Assembly (NCBI GenBank): GCA_947088135.1
Contig: CAMUFJ010000042.1
Coordinates: forward strand, 1-12,084
Origin: an uncultured Clostridia bacterium
Lineage (GTDB): Bacteria; Bacillota; Clostridia; Christensenellales; Borkfalkiaceae
Direction: 5' to 3'
Length of the DNA: 12,084 bases
Positions 1-7,192 of this stretch are shown here, in pieces; within the stretch, counting starts at the first letter, position 1, and every line of letters starts with the position of its first letter. A program made the translations under genes and the position numbers. The notes under the pieces are model-generated. The model made no database searches and was not told the origin of the DNA. It saw nothing but the letters and a program-made list of their open reading frames with translations.

Positions 1-1127
1 ATACGAACGGCACGGGCTACGAATTCACCCGCTTCCGTTCCGACAAGTACGTGCGCGGGATTCACACGCCGTCGGAAATCGAATTCACGTCGGACATCGA
101 ACGGGACGCCCGCAGGCGGGACTTTTGCGCGAACGCCGTCTACTATGAGATCAAAACGGGAACGCTCTGCGATCCCCTCGGCGGAATCGGCGACATTAAG
201 CGCAAAACGTTGCGCACCGTCGCCCCCGCTAAAAAAGTGTTCGGCGAGGACGGGCTCAGGCTCATGCGCCTTGCCCGCCTTTCCGCCGAAACAGGCTTTG
301 CGCCGAACGCGGATGCGATCGAGGGCGCGCGCGAACACGCCCTCCTCCTTGCCGACATCGCCCCCGAACGCATTTTCACCGAGCTCATGCTCCTGCTTCG
401 CGCAGACAAAAGACACGGCGTCGCCGACGCGCCCTACCGCGGGCTGTGCGTCTTGCGGGAAACGGGCGTTTTGAACGTGCTTCTGCCCGAGCTCGCTTTG
501 GGCGACGGTATGGCGCAGCGGAGCGATTTCCACGACTACGACGTTTTGGAGCACTCCCTGCGATGCGTGAAATACGCGCCCGAAGACGTTCGGCTTGCCG
601 CTCTTTTGCACGACGTCGGAAAACCGTTCTGCATAAAACGGGACGGAAACGCTCACGCGCACGCCGAGGAGGGCGCCCTTCTCACGCGGGAAATTCTCAC
701 CCGCCTGAAAGCGCCCAAGAGGCTCGCGGCGGAAACGGAGGAACTCGTGCGTCTGCATATGCGGGATTACAATTTGCAGATGCGGGAAAGCAAGCTCCGT
801 AGGGAGCTGGTACGCTGTTACCCCCTGCTCCCCAAACTGCTCGCGCTCAAACAGGCGGACTATTCCGCGTGCAAAGACGACTTGTCCCCCGCGCCCGCCG
901 TGCTCAAATGGCAGACGGCGCTTACCGCCATGCGGGAGGAGGGCGTTCCCTTCTCGCAAAGAGAACTCGCCGTAAACGGCAACGACGCGATCGCCGCAGG
1001 CGTACCCCCGCAAAAGGTGGGAAACGCGCTTGCCGAGCTTCTCGGCTATTGCGCGGAAAACGGGAAACGCAACGAACGCGAACACCTGCTTTCCCGCCTT
1101 AAAAAACACTACGGAAAATACGACTGA
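1..1127 (+). CDS. cca: CCA-adding enzyme / poly(A) polymerase family tRNA nucleotidyltransferase, 5'-truncated by window edge
   Basis: The protein belongs to the class II tRNA nucleotidyltransferase family, cytoplasmic enzymes that add or repair the 3' CCA end of tRNA from CTP and ATP. The frame is open from position 3 with no stop, and residues coded before the GTG at 51 (YEFTRFRSDKY) fit the family, so the true start and the N-terminal catalytic GS..D.D segment lie left of the window. Visible family motifs are RRRDF followed by NA (from 111), a DPLGG..D segment, and EDGLRLMRLARL in the head/neck region. An HD phosphohydrolase-type domain follows, with ALLHDVGKP (HD codons 609-614) and a later LVRLHM. 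That domain is common in bacterial CCA enzymes. The stop codon TGA at 1125-1127 overlaps the ribosome binding site of the next gene, so the two are probably cotranscribed. CCA-adding versus poly(A)- or A-adding specificity cannot be decided without the N-terminus. Confidence 0.9.
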   Translation, partial: TNGTGYEFTRFRSDKYVRGIHTPSEIEFTSDIERDARRRDFCANAVYYEIKTGTLCDPLGGIGDIKRKTLRTVAPAKKVFGEDGLRLMRLARLSAETGFAPNADAIEGAREHALLLADIAPERIFTELMLLLRADKRHGVADAPYRGLCVLRETGVLNVLLPELALGDGMAQRSDFHDYDVLEHSLRCVKYAPEDVRLAALLHDVGKPFCIKRDGNAHAHAEEGALLTREILTRLKAPKRLAAETEELVRLHMRDYNLQMRESKLRRELVRCYPLLPKLLALKQADYSACKDDLSPAPAVLKWQTALTAMREEGVPFSQRELAVNGNDAIAAGVPPQKVGNALAELLGYCAENGKRNEREHLLSRLKKHYGKYD

Positions 1128-1136
1128 GGAAATTTT

Positions 1137-2300
1137 ATGGAAATTGCACTTATTGTGACAAACATCATTCTGACGGCGCTTTGTCTGGTGCTCGTACTGT
1201 TGGTATGGGCGAAGAGCAAAAACACCAACCCGCCCGCAAGGGAAACGGACGATTTTCAGCTTCGGGAAGCGGTGCGCCGCCTCGAAGAAAAGACGGAAAC
1301 GCTGACGGGCTTTGCCGACTACAACGCGCGCTCGATGGAAAATTTGAGCCGTTCCACGGAAACGCGGCTTTCAAACATTCAGAATCGCCTCACCGACGAC
1401 ATGAAGTACATCGTGGACGCCAACGCGCAAAACTTGGAGCGCATCCGCCGCACGGTGGACGACAAGCTCACCTCCTCCATCGACGGAAAGCTTTCCGACA
1501 GTTTTACCCGCATTTCCGACCGCTTGGAAAAAATGTACGTGAGCGTGGGCGAAATGAAATCGCTTTCGGGAAACGTGGCGGACATCAAGCGGGTGTTCTC
1601 CAACGTAAAACTGCGCGGGACTTGGGGCGAGGCTCAGCTCAACGCTCTGCTCGAACAGATGCTTGCGCCCGACCAATACGAGCGGAGCGTGAAGCTCAAT
1701 CCCTTGGACAACTCCCTCGTGGATTTTGCAATCAAGATGCCCTCGCGGGACGGAAGCGTCGTCTACCTTCCCGTAGACAGCAAACTCCCCATAGAGGAAT
1801 TCGAGCGTCTATGCACGGCAAGCGAAAACGGGAACAAAGAAGCGGAAGAACAGGCGCGCAAGGGTTTGGAGCGAGCCGTGAAATTACAGGCGGATTCCAT
1901 TGCCAAAAAGTATATCCTGCCCCCCGTTACCACCGATTTCGCAGTCATGTATCTCCCCTCCGAAGGCTTATTCGCTGAGGTCGTACGCATGGCGGGGCTT
2001 GCCGACTATTTACAGCGGAGACGCATTTTTGCCTGCGGGCCCTCCAATCTCGGCGCGCTTCTCTCCACCCTGCAAACGGGCTTCCGCACGGCGGCGATCG
2101 AAAAGCGCTCGGGAGAGCTAAGGCAAATGCTCGACTCTTTCCGCGCGGATTTTGCGAAATTTTCCGAACTGCTCGAAAAGACCCGACGCAAGCTCCAAGA
2201 GGCGACGGACAGCGTGGAGAGCGCGGAAAAACGCACGAACACCATCGGGCGCAGACTCAACGGATTCCGCGCCATCGGCGATGCGGACGGCGAAGAGTGA
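1137..2300 (+). CDS. rmuC: RmuC-family protein, membrane-anchored putative nuclease/recombination-limiting factor
   Basis: The 387-residue protein has an N-terminal hydrophobic helix (about residues 3-25), then a long heptad-rich, polar segment (about 40-140) expected to form a coiled coil. The conserved RmuC core follows, with KLRGTWGE at 158-165, PVDSKLP at 212-218 and a YLPSEGLFAEV segment further on. The order and length match the family. In E. coli, RmuC limits inversions at short inverted repeats. The core is related to the PD-(D/E)XK nuclease fold, and the PxDSK segment is its signature. The ATG at 1137 has a good GAGGA site (1126-1130) overlapping the stop of the upstream tRNA nucleotidyltransferase, which supports one transcript. 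The C-terminus is again helical and charged. Family assignment is secure; the biochemical role in this organism is inferred. Confidence 0.93.
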   Translation: MEIALIVTNIILTALCLVLVLLVWAKSKNTNPPARETDDFQLREAVRRLEEKTETLTGFADYNARSMENLSRSTETRLSNIQNRLTDDMKYIVDANAQNLERIRRTVDDKLTSSIDGKLSDSFTRISDRLEKMYVSVGEMKSLSGNVADIKRVFSNVKLRGTWGEAQLNALLEQMLAPDQYERSVKLNPLDNSLVDFAIKMPSRDGSVVYLPVDSKLPIEEFERLCTASENGNKEAEEQARKGLERAVKLQADSIAKKYILPPVTTDFAVMYLPSEGLFAEVVRMAGLADYLQRRRIFACGPSNLGALLSTLQTGFRTAAIEKRSGELRQMLDSFRADFAKFSELLEKTRRKLQEATDSVESAEKRTNTIGRRLNGFRAIGDADGEE

Positions 2301-2379
2301 CGCTTCATCGATTCCCCCTCCCCGCCCTTCCTCTAAACAAACCGCGGTTTTTTGCCAATTTAAAACATCGGCAAAACGC

Positions 2380-2408
2380 TTGCCATTTCGGTTGCAATAT
2401 AATATAAT
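2380..2408 (+). promoter_or_regulatory. Sigma-A-type promoter of the 966-aa membrane protein gene
   Basis: TTGCCA at 2380-2385 and a perfect TATAAT at 2403-2408 are separated by exactly 17 nt. Transcription should start near 2415, leaving a leader of about 120 nt before the ATG at 2536. TTGCC at 2352-2356, GGCAA at 2370-2374 and TTGCC at 2380-2384 form overlapping inverted repeats that reach into the -35 box and could be an operator; that part is speculative. Confidence 0.75.
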
Positions 2409-2535
2409 AATAACTGCAATACTTCCCGAGCGCACGACGCTTTACGGCGCAAAAAGCAATTCGGGGCACCCGTGTCCGCGATAAGCGGCGCGAAACGCAA
2501 AACTCAAACAAATCAAAACGTACGGAGGTACGGCA

Positions 2536-5436
2536 ATGGCATACGACGATAAAGACGGGCGCCGCCCGCAAAACGGGCAGTACGGCTACGGGCAGGGTTA
2601 CGGCTCTTCGCCCTACGGTTATCAAAAGCCCGCCAATCCTTACGGCTACGTCGATTACGACAACGGTTATTACGACGAGGACGAGGAAAAACGCAGCGAG
2701 CAACAACGTCCGCAAGAGAACGGCGAAGAGGACAAAAACCCCGTAAACGCCGCCGACCAAGAGGAAACCCTCGGGGACGACGCGGAAGGAGTTCCGCCCG
2801 CGGAGAAAAAACACCTCTCGCGCAAGGAGCGCAAGGAGCTCGAAAAGAGGCAGTACGAGCTGGAAAAAAAGCTTGTGAAGGCGGGCAAAATTCCGCCCCG
2901 CATCCGCTATACTCCCCACCACACGTTCGGGCGTATTCTCGCGATCTGCCTCACTTTCTTCTTCGGTATCTTCATGGCGCTCGGCGGGATCGTCGGCGGA
3001 ATCTACATAGCGGGAACCAAGACCAAACTCAAAAACGTGATCGGCATGACGGGCGCGGACGCAAGCGCAATCCTCACGGAAACGGCGCAGGAGATGACCC
3101 TCTTGCAGCTTGTGGACGAGGTGCGCGCGGAGTTACAGCTCCTTGGCGAATTCAAAGAATTTTCCTTGGAAACGCTCGCCAAATACACGCCCGTCGTCCC
3201 GAATATGATCGACCAGATTTTGGAGCAAACCGCCGAATTGGGCGTGTCGATCGACAAACAACAGCTCATGGCGGTAAAATTCGGGGAACTCGGTACGTAT
3301 CTGCAACAGGACGTCCTGACCGAAATCGTGCTTGCCGATATTAAGGCGATCAACACCTCGGACGCGTTCATGCATGCGATTTGTTTTAAAGAGGACGGCA
3401 CGAAGGTAAAGGTAGGCGATATTTTGGACGCGCCGACCGATTTCTTCAAAGGCATCGCGCTCGCCGACGCCTTGGGGGACGGCGAAAAGCTCGATCCCGT
3501 GTTCAACTCCCTGCTCTACGACAAGGATGGCAACAAATACACGATCGGCGATCTGGTCGAAAACGGCTCGGACATCGTGAACGATACGGAAGTCGAAACC
3601 TTGCTCAATCTCAACGGAAATTCCAACTCCGCCATGCGATACCTCGCATACGGCTCGGAATTCGACGAGGAGGGAAACCGAAACTATACCGTAGACCCCG
3701 AAACGGGCGCCGTGACCATGCGCGAGGGACTCGAAAAGCGCACCGTAAGGACGCTTACCGATGAGGACGCAGATCTCTTGGGCGGGGCGCGCCTTTGCGA
3801 CCTCGTGGCGATCGACGAAAATTCCTCGGGCATGATGCAGGCGATGAAGAATTGGACGGTCGACGAGCTGAAAAACCAAGAAAAAATCGAAACGCTCGTC
3901 GTGAGCGACGTATTCGACCTGGACGGCACCGAAACGGGGCTCATGGGCGCGATCGCGGGCTGGTCTTTAAAAGAATTGCAACAACAGCACCGCATCGAGC
4001 GGTTGAAAATTTCGCAAGTGCTCAGCCTCGGCGACACCCCTTCCGCCCTTCTGAACGCGATCGGCGATTGGCGGATCGGCGATTTAAACAAGCAGGAGAA
4101 AATCGATTCGCTCACCATTTCCGACGTGATTACGGTCGACGGAAGCTCTCCCCTTCTCTTGCAGGCGGTCAAAGGCGCGCCGCTTGGCGAGCTGGGCGAC
4201 GCCGTAAACTCCCTGCGCCTGTGCGACATTCTCTCCGAAAACGACCTCGAAGGCAACAAAATTTTGCGCAACCTCAAACTGAGCACGCTCGGCACGCTCT
4301 CCGAGGACATGAAAAAACTTTCGGTCGCCGACGTATTCGGCGAAGAGATCTATTCCTATCTCGACGTTGCGGCGACCAAAGCAAGCTTCGACGCGGCGGC
4401 GGCGCAACACGCGGGCGACGACGTCGGCATGATCCAAACGGGCACGTATGCGGAGTTGATCTCCGCTTACGGCAAAAACAAAAAGCTGAAATACCTCTCC
4501 GAAGTTGTTCCCAAGGCGGTAAAACCTGCGGCGGGCGAAACGATCGAGAGTTACCGCATTCCCCTCGCCGAGGCGGACGGCGCAAATCCCGCGCGGCTGC
4601 AACTTGGCTACTTCACCGAAAACGGAGGCGTCTATACGCTCGCGGACGGAAAGATCTTCCAAAAAGAAGGAGCGTATACGGTGGAGCGCAGACTTGCGCT
4701 CACGCCCGAATACGGTTGGGCGGTCGTCAATTATGAAACGGGAAACACGGACGCGCTTCCCGCAGGCGACAGCGTTGCGGAAACGGACGGCGGCTACGTT
4801 TACCGCACGGGGGACGACGAGTTCCCCGTGTTGCAAGACGGCTTCGGCTACTACTATACGTCCGAAAACGGACGCGTCGATTTAGAAAAGACGATCTCCT
4901 CTTATCGCGCAGGCGGCAAGAGCTATCCCGTAACGAACGGACAAATCGCGTACGGCGGAGAGAATTACCTCGTCCGCAAAGACGCGAACGGAAGCTATAT
5001 CTTCTCGCAGATTCCCGTTACCCCCTACTACTACGCACCCGCGGACAAGAACGAATACACCGCCGTCTACACGGAAGAACAAACGACGCTCAGGCACGTG
5101 CTCGTGAGCGGAGGATCGCAAAAGGTGCTCGACCGTTATTTGAGCGGGATTTGGTATCTGCTCCTCGGCGGCGAAGAGGAAAACGCCGACGGAACGGTCA
5201 CGGTGATCGACAATTCCCACACGGACATTTTGAAGATCGGCGATAAGATCGCGGAAGCGGCGGATATCATCAACGGGTACGACCTCGGAGAAATGTACTT
5301 GCACGGCTTTATTACCGCGAGCCCCTACCGCGACATCGCCGTGCTGAATTTCCACGGCTACAACAATCTTAATGAGCTGAACATTTCCTCGGTGATCGAA
5401 CTTGTCGACTATCTCATGAATCAAATCGGCGCGTAA
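2536..5436 (+). CDS. Large membrane-anchored protein of unknown function with 36-residue tandem repeats
   Basis: I do not recognise a named family for this 966-residue protein. Residues 1 to about 60 are rich in Tyr and Gly (YGYGQGYG, PYGYQKPANPYGY). A Glu/Asp- and then Lys/Glu-rich stretch follows to about 115. One strong membrane helix lies at about 134-159, with a basic segment (RIRYTPHH) before it, so the tail should be cytoplasmic and residues 160-966 outside. The outer part has three exact 36-residue repeats at 441-476, 477-512 and 513-548 (3856-4179). They share the pattern L..QE.I..L.ISDV and end in AI.GW, and degenerate copies lie on either side. Residues about 690-860 look beta-rich, with many Tyr and Gly (GGVYTL, GYYYTSENGR). 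There is no signal-peptidase site, LPXTG motif or catalytic motif. The start is set by GGAGGT at 2524-2529. The gene has its own promoter and stands alone between rmuC and the rpsF operon. Confidence 0.85.
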   Translation: MAYDDKDGRRPQNGQYGYGQGYGSSPYGYQKPANPYGYVDYDNGYYDEDEEKRSEQQRPQENGEEDKNPVNAADQEETLGDDAEGVPPAEKKHLSRKERKELEKRQYELEKKLVKAGKIPPRIRYTPHHTFGRILAICLTFFFGIFMALGGIVGGIYIAGTKTKLKNVIGMTGADASAILTETAQEMTLLQLVDEVRAELQLLGEFKEFSLETLAKYTPVVPNMIDQILEQTAELGVSIDKQQLMAVKFGELGTYLQQDVLTEIVLADIKAINTSDAFMHAICFKEDGTKVKVGDILDAPTDFFKGIALADALGDGEKLDPVFNSLLYDKDGNKYTIGDLVENGSDIVNDTEVETLLNLNGNSNSAMRYLAYGSEFDEEGNRNYTVDPETGAVTMREGLEKRTVRTLTDEDADLLGGARLCDLVAIDENSSGMMQAMKNWTVDELKNQEKIETLVVSDVFDLDGTETGLMGAIAGWSLKELQQQHRIERLKISQVLSLGDTPSALLNAIGDWRIGDLNKQEKIDSLTISDVITVDGSSPLLLQAVKGAPLGELGDAVNSLRLCDILSENDLEGNKILRNLKLSTLGTLSEDMKKLSVADVFGEEIYSYLDVAATKASFDAAAAQHAGDDVGMIQTGTYAELISAYGKNKKLKYLSEVVPKAVKPAAGETIESYRIPLAEADGANPARLQLGYFTENGGVYTLADGKIFQKEGAYTVERRLALTPEYGWAVVNYETGNTDALPAGDSVAETDGGYVYRTGDDEFPVLQDGFGYYYTSENGRVDLEKTISSYRAGGKSYPVTNGQIAYGGENYLVRKDANGSYIFSQIPVTPYYYAPADKNEYTAVYTEEQTTLRHVLVSGGSQKVLDRYLSGIWYLLLGGEEENADGTVTVIDNSHTDILKIGDKIAEAADIINGYDLGEMYLHGFITASPYRDIAVLNFHGYNNLNELNISSVIELVDYLMNQIGA
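3856..4179 (+). repeat. Three tandem 36-residue (108-bp) coding repeats
   Basis: The units are 3856-3963, 3964-4071 and 4072-4179, encoding residues 441-476, 477-512 and 513-548 of the membrane protein. They share a short helix (VDEL, LKEL and IGDL in the three units), a QEKI or QHRI turn, a hydrophobic L..IS(D/Q)V strand and a C-terminal LL.AI helix. The preceding segment (ARLCDLVAIDENSSGMMQAMKNW) and the following segments (LRLCDIL, KLSVADVFG) look like diverged copies. The DNA copies are not near-identical, which indicates old duplications held by protein selection. Confidence 0.8.
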
Positions 5437-5500
5437 CGTTGGGGAATCGCACAAAAGTAACCCTTTTTAAAGAAATTTTTCCCAAAGACCGAAAAACGCA

Positions 5501-5529
5501 TTGACTTGTTTTCTCAAATGTAGTATGAT
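5501..5529 (+). promoter_or_regulatory. Sigma-A-type promoter of the rpsF-ssb-rpsR operon
   Basis: TTGACT at 5501-5506 and TATGAT at 5524-5529 are separated by 17 nt, and A/T-rich DNA lies upstream (5464-5496). The predicted start of transcription is near 5536, about 57 nt before the rpsF ATG. That leaves room for the leader hairpin. Confidence 0.85.
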
Positions 5530-5545
5530 AGAACCACGAAAAAAC

Positions 5546-5573
5546 CTTGCATACCGAAGAGGTATGCCGTAAA
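5546..5573 (+). promoter_or_regulatory. Candidate S6:S18-binding leader hairpin (ribosomal protein autoregulation)
   Basis: In the rpsF leader, CATACC (5550-5555) pairs perfectly with GGTATG (5561-5566) around the loop GAAGA. The next three bases on the 3' side are CCG (5567-5569), after which TAA (5570-5572) can pair with TTG (5547-5549). That gives a stem with a CCG bulge. A structured rpsF leader with a conserved CCG beside a hairpin is the published hallmark of the bS6:bS18 autoregulatory motif. An alternative fold extends the stem by G5549-C5567 and loses the bulge. The ribosome binding site GGGAGGTGA (5578-5586) lies just downstream, so protein binding could block translation. Confidence 0.6.
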
Positions 5574-5592
5574 GACCGGGAGGTGAAACATT

Positions 5593-5883
5593 ATGCAGAA
5601 GTATGAAATGCTCATACTGCTCAAAAGCGACATGGAAGAGGAAGCGAGAGAGGCGGAACTCAAAAAGTATGCCGACATCGTGACCGCTCATGGCGGCAGC
5701 GTAGAAACTGTCGATAAGTGGGGCGTGAAGAAGACCGCTTACCCCATCGCATTTAAGCAGGACGCGTTTTTTGCTCTCGTTACGTTCGTTGCGAACGGTG
5801 AAACGGTGAAAGAACTTGACCGTATCGCCGGCATTTCGAACGACGTACTGCGGCGCGTAATTACCAAAGTTAAGGAGAACTGA
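5593..5883 (+). CDS. rpsF: 30S ribosomal protein bS6
   Basis: The 96-residue protein has the typical length of bS6, a small-subunit protein that pairs with bS18 on the platform of the 30S subunit. Family features visible are YEMLILL at the N-terminus, GGSVETVDKWGVKKTAYPI in the middle, and the C-terminal segment ending DVLRRVITKVKEN. The ATG at 5593 follows the strong site GGGAGGTGA (5578-5586). It is the first gene of the operon with ssb, which starts only 2 nt after the rpsF stop codon, so coupled translation is likely. The upstream promoter and candidate S6:S18 leader suggest control by its own product together with bS18. Confidence 0.97.
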   Translation: MQKYEMLILLKSDMEEEAREAELKKYADIVTAHGGSVETVDKWGVKKTAYPIAFKQDAFFALVTFVANGETVKELDRIAGISNDVLRRVITKVKEN

Positions 5884-5885
5884 TT

Positions 5886-6320
5886 ATGAACAAGGTGTTT
5901 TTGATCGGGAATCTGACGCGTGACCCCGAACTCACGGAAACGTCCGGCGGCGTAAGCGTTTGCCACTTCGCAATCGCGGTAAACCGCTCTTACACCTCGT
6001 CCGACGGCGAGCGTCAAACCGACTTTTTCAACGTGACCGCATGGCGCGGTCTGGCTGAAAATATCGCGCGCTTTACCAAAAAGGGCAGTAAGGTTTGCGT
6101 TTCGGGCAGCGTTCAAATTCGCAATTACGAAGACAATCAGGGTAATCGCCGCACCGCGGTAGACGTTATCGCACAGGACGTGGAATTCCTGACGCAACGC
6201 GGCGCCAACCAAGGGGACGATTTTTACGATACGCCCGCTCCTTCCGACAGAGGCAGTGCGCCCGCAAAGAAGAAGCCCGCGCTCGAATCGTTCGACGACG
6301 ACGGAGATATTCCGTTCTGA
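5886..6320 (+). CDS. ssb: Single-stranded DNA-binding protein
   Basis: The 144-residue SSB binds and protects single-stranded DNA in replication, recombination and repair, normally as a tetramer. The OB-fold domain occupies about residues 1-105, opening with MNKVFLIGNLTRDPEL and containing FNVTAWRGLAENI and the strand VCVSGSVQIRNY. A short disordered linker follows (QRGANQGDD..., rich in Pro, Ser and Lys). The protein ends in the canonical acidic tip DDDGDIPF, which recruits partner proteins. Its position between rpsF and rpsR is the classical Firmicutes arrangement. AAGGAG (5872-5877) inside the end of rpsF sets the start. A weak hairpin pairing ACGCA (6320-6324) with TGCGT (6331-6335) lies in the 42-nt gap before rpsR. 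Confidence 0.97.
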   Translation: MNKVFLIGNLTRDPELTETSGGVSVCHFAIAVNRSYTSSDGERQTDFFNVTAWRGLAENIARFTKKGSKVCVSGSVQIRNYEDNQGNRRTAVDVIAQDVEFLTQRGANQGDDFYDTPAPSDRGSAPAKKKPALESFDDDGDIPF

Positions 6321-6362
6321 CGCAGAGAAATGCGTTCACACTAATTCAACAAGGAGAGCATC

Positions 6363-6695
6363 ATGGAAGACGAAATCAAAGAGCCCGAAACCGTAGAAAC
6401 GGTTGAAACGGAAGCTCCCGCCCCCGCGCCCGCAGAAGGCGATGCAAAAGAAGCGAGAGAGTCCCGCGCGAAAAAGAATTTTAAAAAGCAGAACTTTAAG
6501 AAGGTTTGCCTGTTCTGCCAAGAGAAGTCCGCTATCAATTATAAGGACGTTGCCAAGCTTCGCAAATTCATCAGCGAAGGCGGTAAAATTCTTCCCCGCA
6601 GAATGACGGGCACCTGCGCTCGGCACCAAAGAGAGATCGCGGTTGCCATCAAGCGTGCAAGAGTTGCCGCTCTGCTTCCTTTCAAAGCAGACTAA
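6363..6695 (+). CDS. rpsR: 30S ribosomal protein bS18 with acidic N-terminal extension
   Basis: The C-terminal part (about residues 40-110) is a standard bS18, the partner of bS6 on the 30S platform. It includes KVCLFCQEK, YKDVAKLRKFISEGGKILPRR and TGTCARHQR. The Cys-x2-Cys plus Cys-x2-His set is the zinc-binding form of the protein. Usual bS18 proteins are about 75-80 residues, so about 35 extra residues precede the core here. They are rich in Glu, Thr, Pro and Ala (ETVETVETEAPAPAPAEG) and should be disordered. The ATG at 6363 has AAGGAGAG (6351-6358) in front. No better start lies inside the extension, so the extension appears genuine. It is the last gene of the operon, followed at once by a strong terminator. 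Confidence 0.96.
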   Translation: MEDEIKEPETVETVETEAPAPAPAEGDAKEARESRAKKNFKKQNFKKVCLFCQEKSAINYKDVAKLRKFISEGGKILPRRMTGTCARHQREIAVAIKRARVAALLPFKAD

Positions 6696-6706
6696 CAAGA
6701 AAACTT

Positions 6707-6737
6707 CCTCCCTGCTTACTTGCAGGGAGGTTTTTTT
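6707..6737 (+). terminator. Rho-independent terminator of the rpsF-ssb-rpsR operon
   Basis: CCTCCCTGC (6707-6715) pairs perfectly with GCAGGGAGG (6722-6730) around a 6-nt loop, and seven T follow (6731-6737). It starts 12 nt after the rpsR stop codon. Confidence 0.95.
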
Positions 6738-7032
6738 ATTTGTCTGCTTTTCTATCCTCTCGGGGAAAAGGCAAGAAGAAAAGAAAATAACGACGCAACA
6801 CAGCTCGTCATTCTGAGGAGCAAAGCGACGAAGAATCCCACGCGCCGCGTGGCACACGGGTCAGTGCGTCAACAAAGTGTTACAATCCCCTCAGTCACCT
6901 GCGGCGACAGCTCCCCTTGCCTCAAAGGGAGCCTTTCTTCCTCGTCATTGCGAGGCGTTACTGTGCGCAGCAGCATGGTCATCCTCAGTGGAGGCGTAGC
7001 CGCAGCGCGAGGATTTAGCTCTTTACCACCTC

Positions 7033-7070
7033 GGTCATCCTCAGGGCGCAAAGCGCCCGTGAGGATCTTG
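7033..7070 (+). repeat. Long palindromic repeat unit, copy in + orientation
   Basis: ATCCTCA (7037-7043) and GGGCGC (7044-7049) pair with GCGCCC (7053-7058) and TGAGGAT (7060-7066). That is 13 pairs around an AAA loop, with one bulged G at 7059. A shorter relative with the same outer arms (ATCCTC/GAGGAT) lies at 6981-7014. Confidence 0.8.
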
Positions 7071-7085
7071 CCCTTTATTATAAAT

Positions 7086-7119
7086 GAGATTCTCACGCCC
7101 TTCGGGCTGAGAATGACCA
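7086..7119 (-). repeat. Palindromic repeat unit, inverted copy
   Basis: ATTCTCA (7089-7095) and GCCC (7097-7100) pair with GGGC (7104-7107) and TGAGAAT (7108-7114), leaving a bulged C at 7096. Read on the minus strand it has the same order as the unit at 7033-7070: GGTCAT, CTCAG, an inner GC stem, then GTGAG with the bulge on the same side. The two units therefore form an inverted pair about 20 bp apart. Confidence 0.75.
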
Positions 7120-7170
7120 TGTGGGGGGGCTCCCTGAGAATGACCGCATGGGGTGATTGAGCTGAGAATG
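7107..7170 (+). repeat. Imperfect 27-28-bp tandem repeat
   Basis: CTGAGAATGACC occurs at 7107-7118 and 7134-7145, and CTGAGAATG again at 7162-7170, giving spacings of 27 and 28 bp. The stretches between share a G-run after an ATG-like trinucleotide (ATGTGGGG, GCATGGGG). The first copy is also the right arm of the inverted palindromic unit. Confidence 0.65.
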
Positions 7171-7192
7171 GCTCCCCTTATTAAGGGGAGCC
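7170..7192. repeat. Perfect 11-bp-arm palindrome
   Basis: GGCTCCCCTTA (7170-7180) and TAAGGGGAGCC (7182-7192) flank one central T. No T-run follows on either strand, so it is read as part of the repeat mosaic, not as a terminator. Confidence 0.75.

Noticed and set aside
51..53. GTG as the start codon of the tRNA nucleotidyltransferase
   Set aside because: The frame is open further left and the residues before this codon fit the family, so the gene continues beyond the window edge. No ribosome binding site precedes the GTG.
2339..2350. Palindrome AAACCGCGGTTT followed by T as a terminator for rmuC
   Set aside because: It leaves at most a 4-5-bp stem with a 2-4-nt loop, too weak to call, although termination somewhere in this 230-bp gap is plausible.
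3795..4736. Arg-rich + strand open frame inside the 966-residue protein gene
   Set aside because: Its composition is that of an out-of-frame translation of GC-rich DNA. The main frame has a promoter, a ribosome binding site and protein repeats.
5437..5500. Terminator after the 966-residue protein gene
   Set aside because: GGGG and CCC runs can pair only over a long loop, and the T-runs do not follow a compact stem. Read-through into the rpsF operon cannot be excluded.
6720..7160. Open frame running through the terminator and repeat mosaic
   Set aside because: It starts inside the rpsR terminator, has no ribosome binding site and translates palindromic repeats, so it is taken as non-coding.
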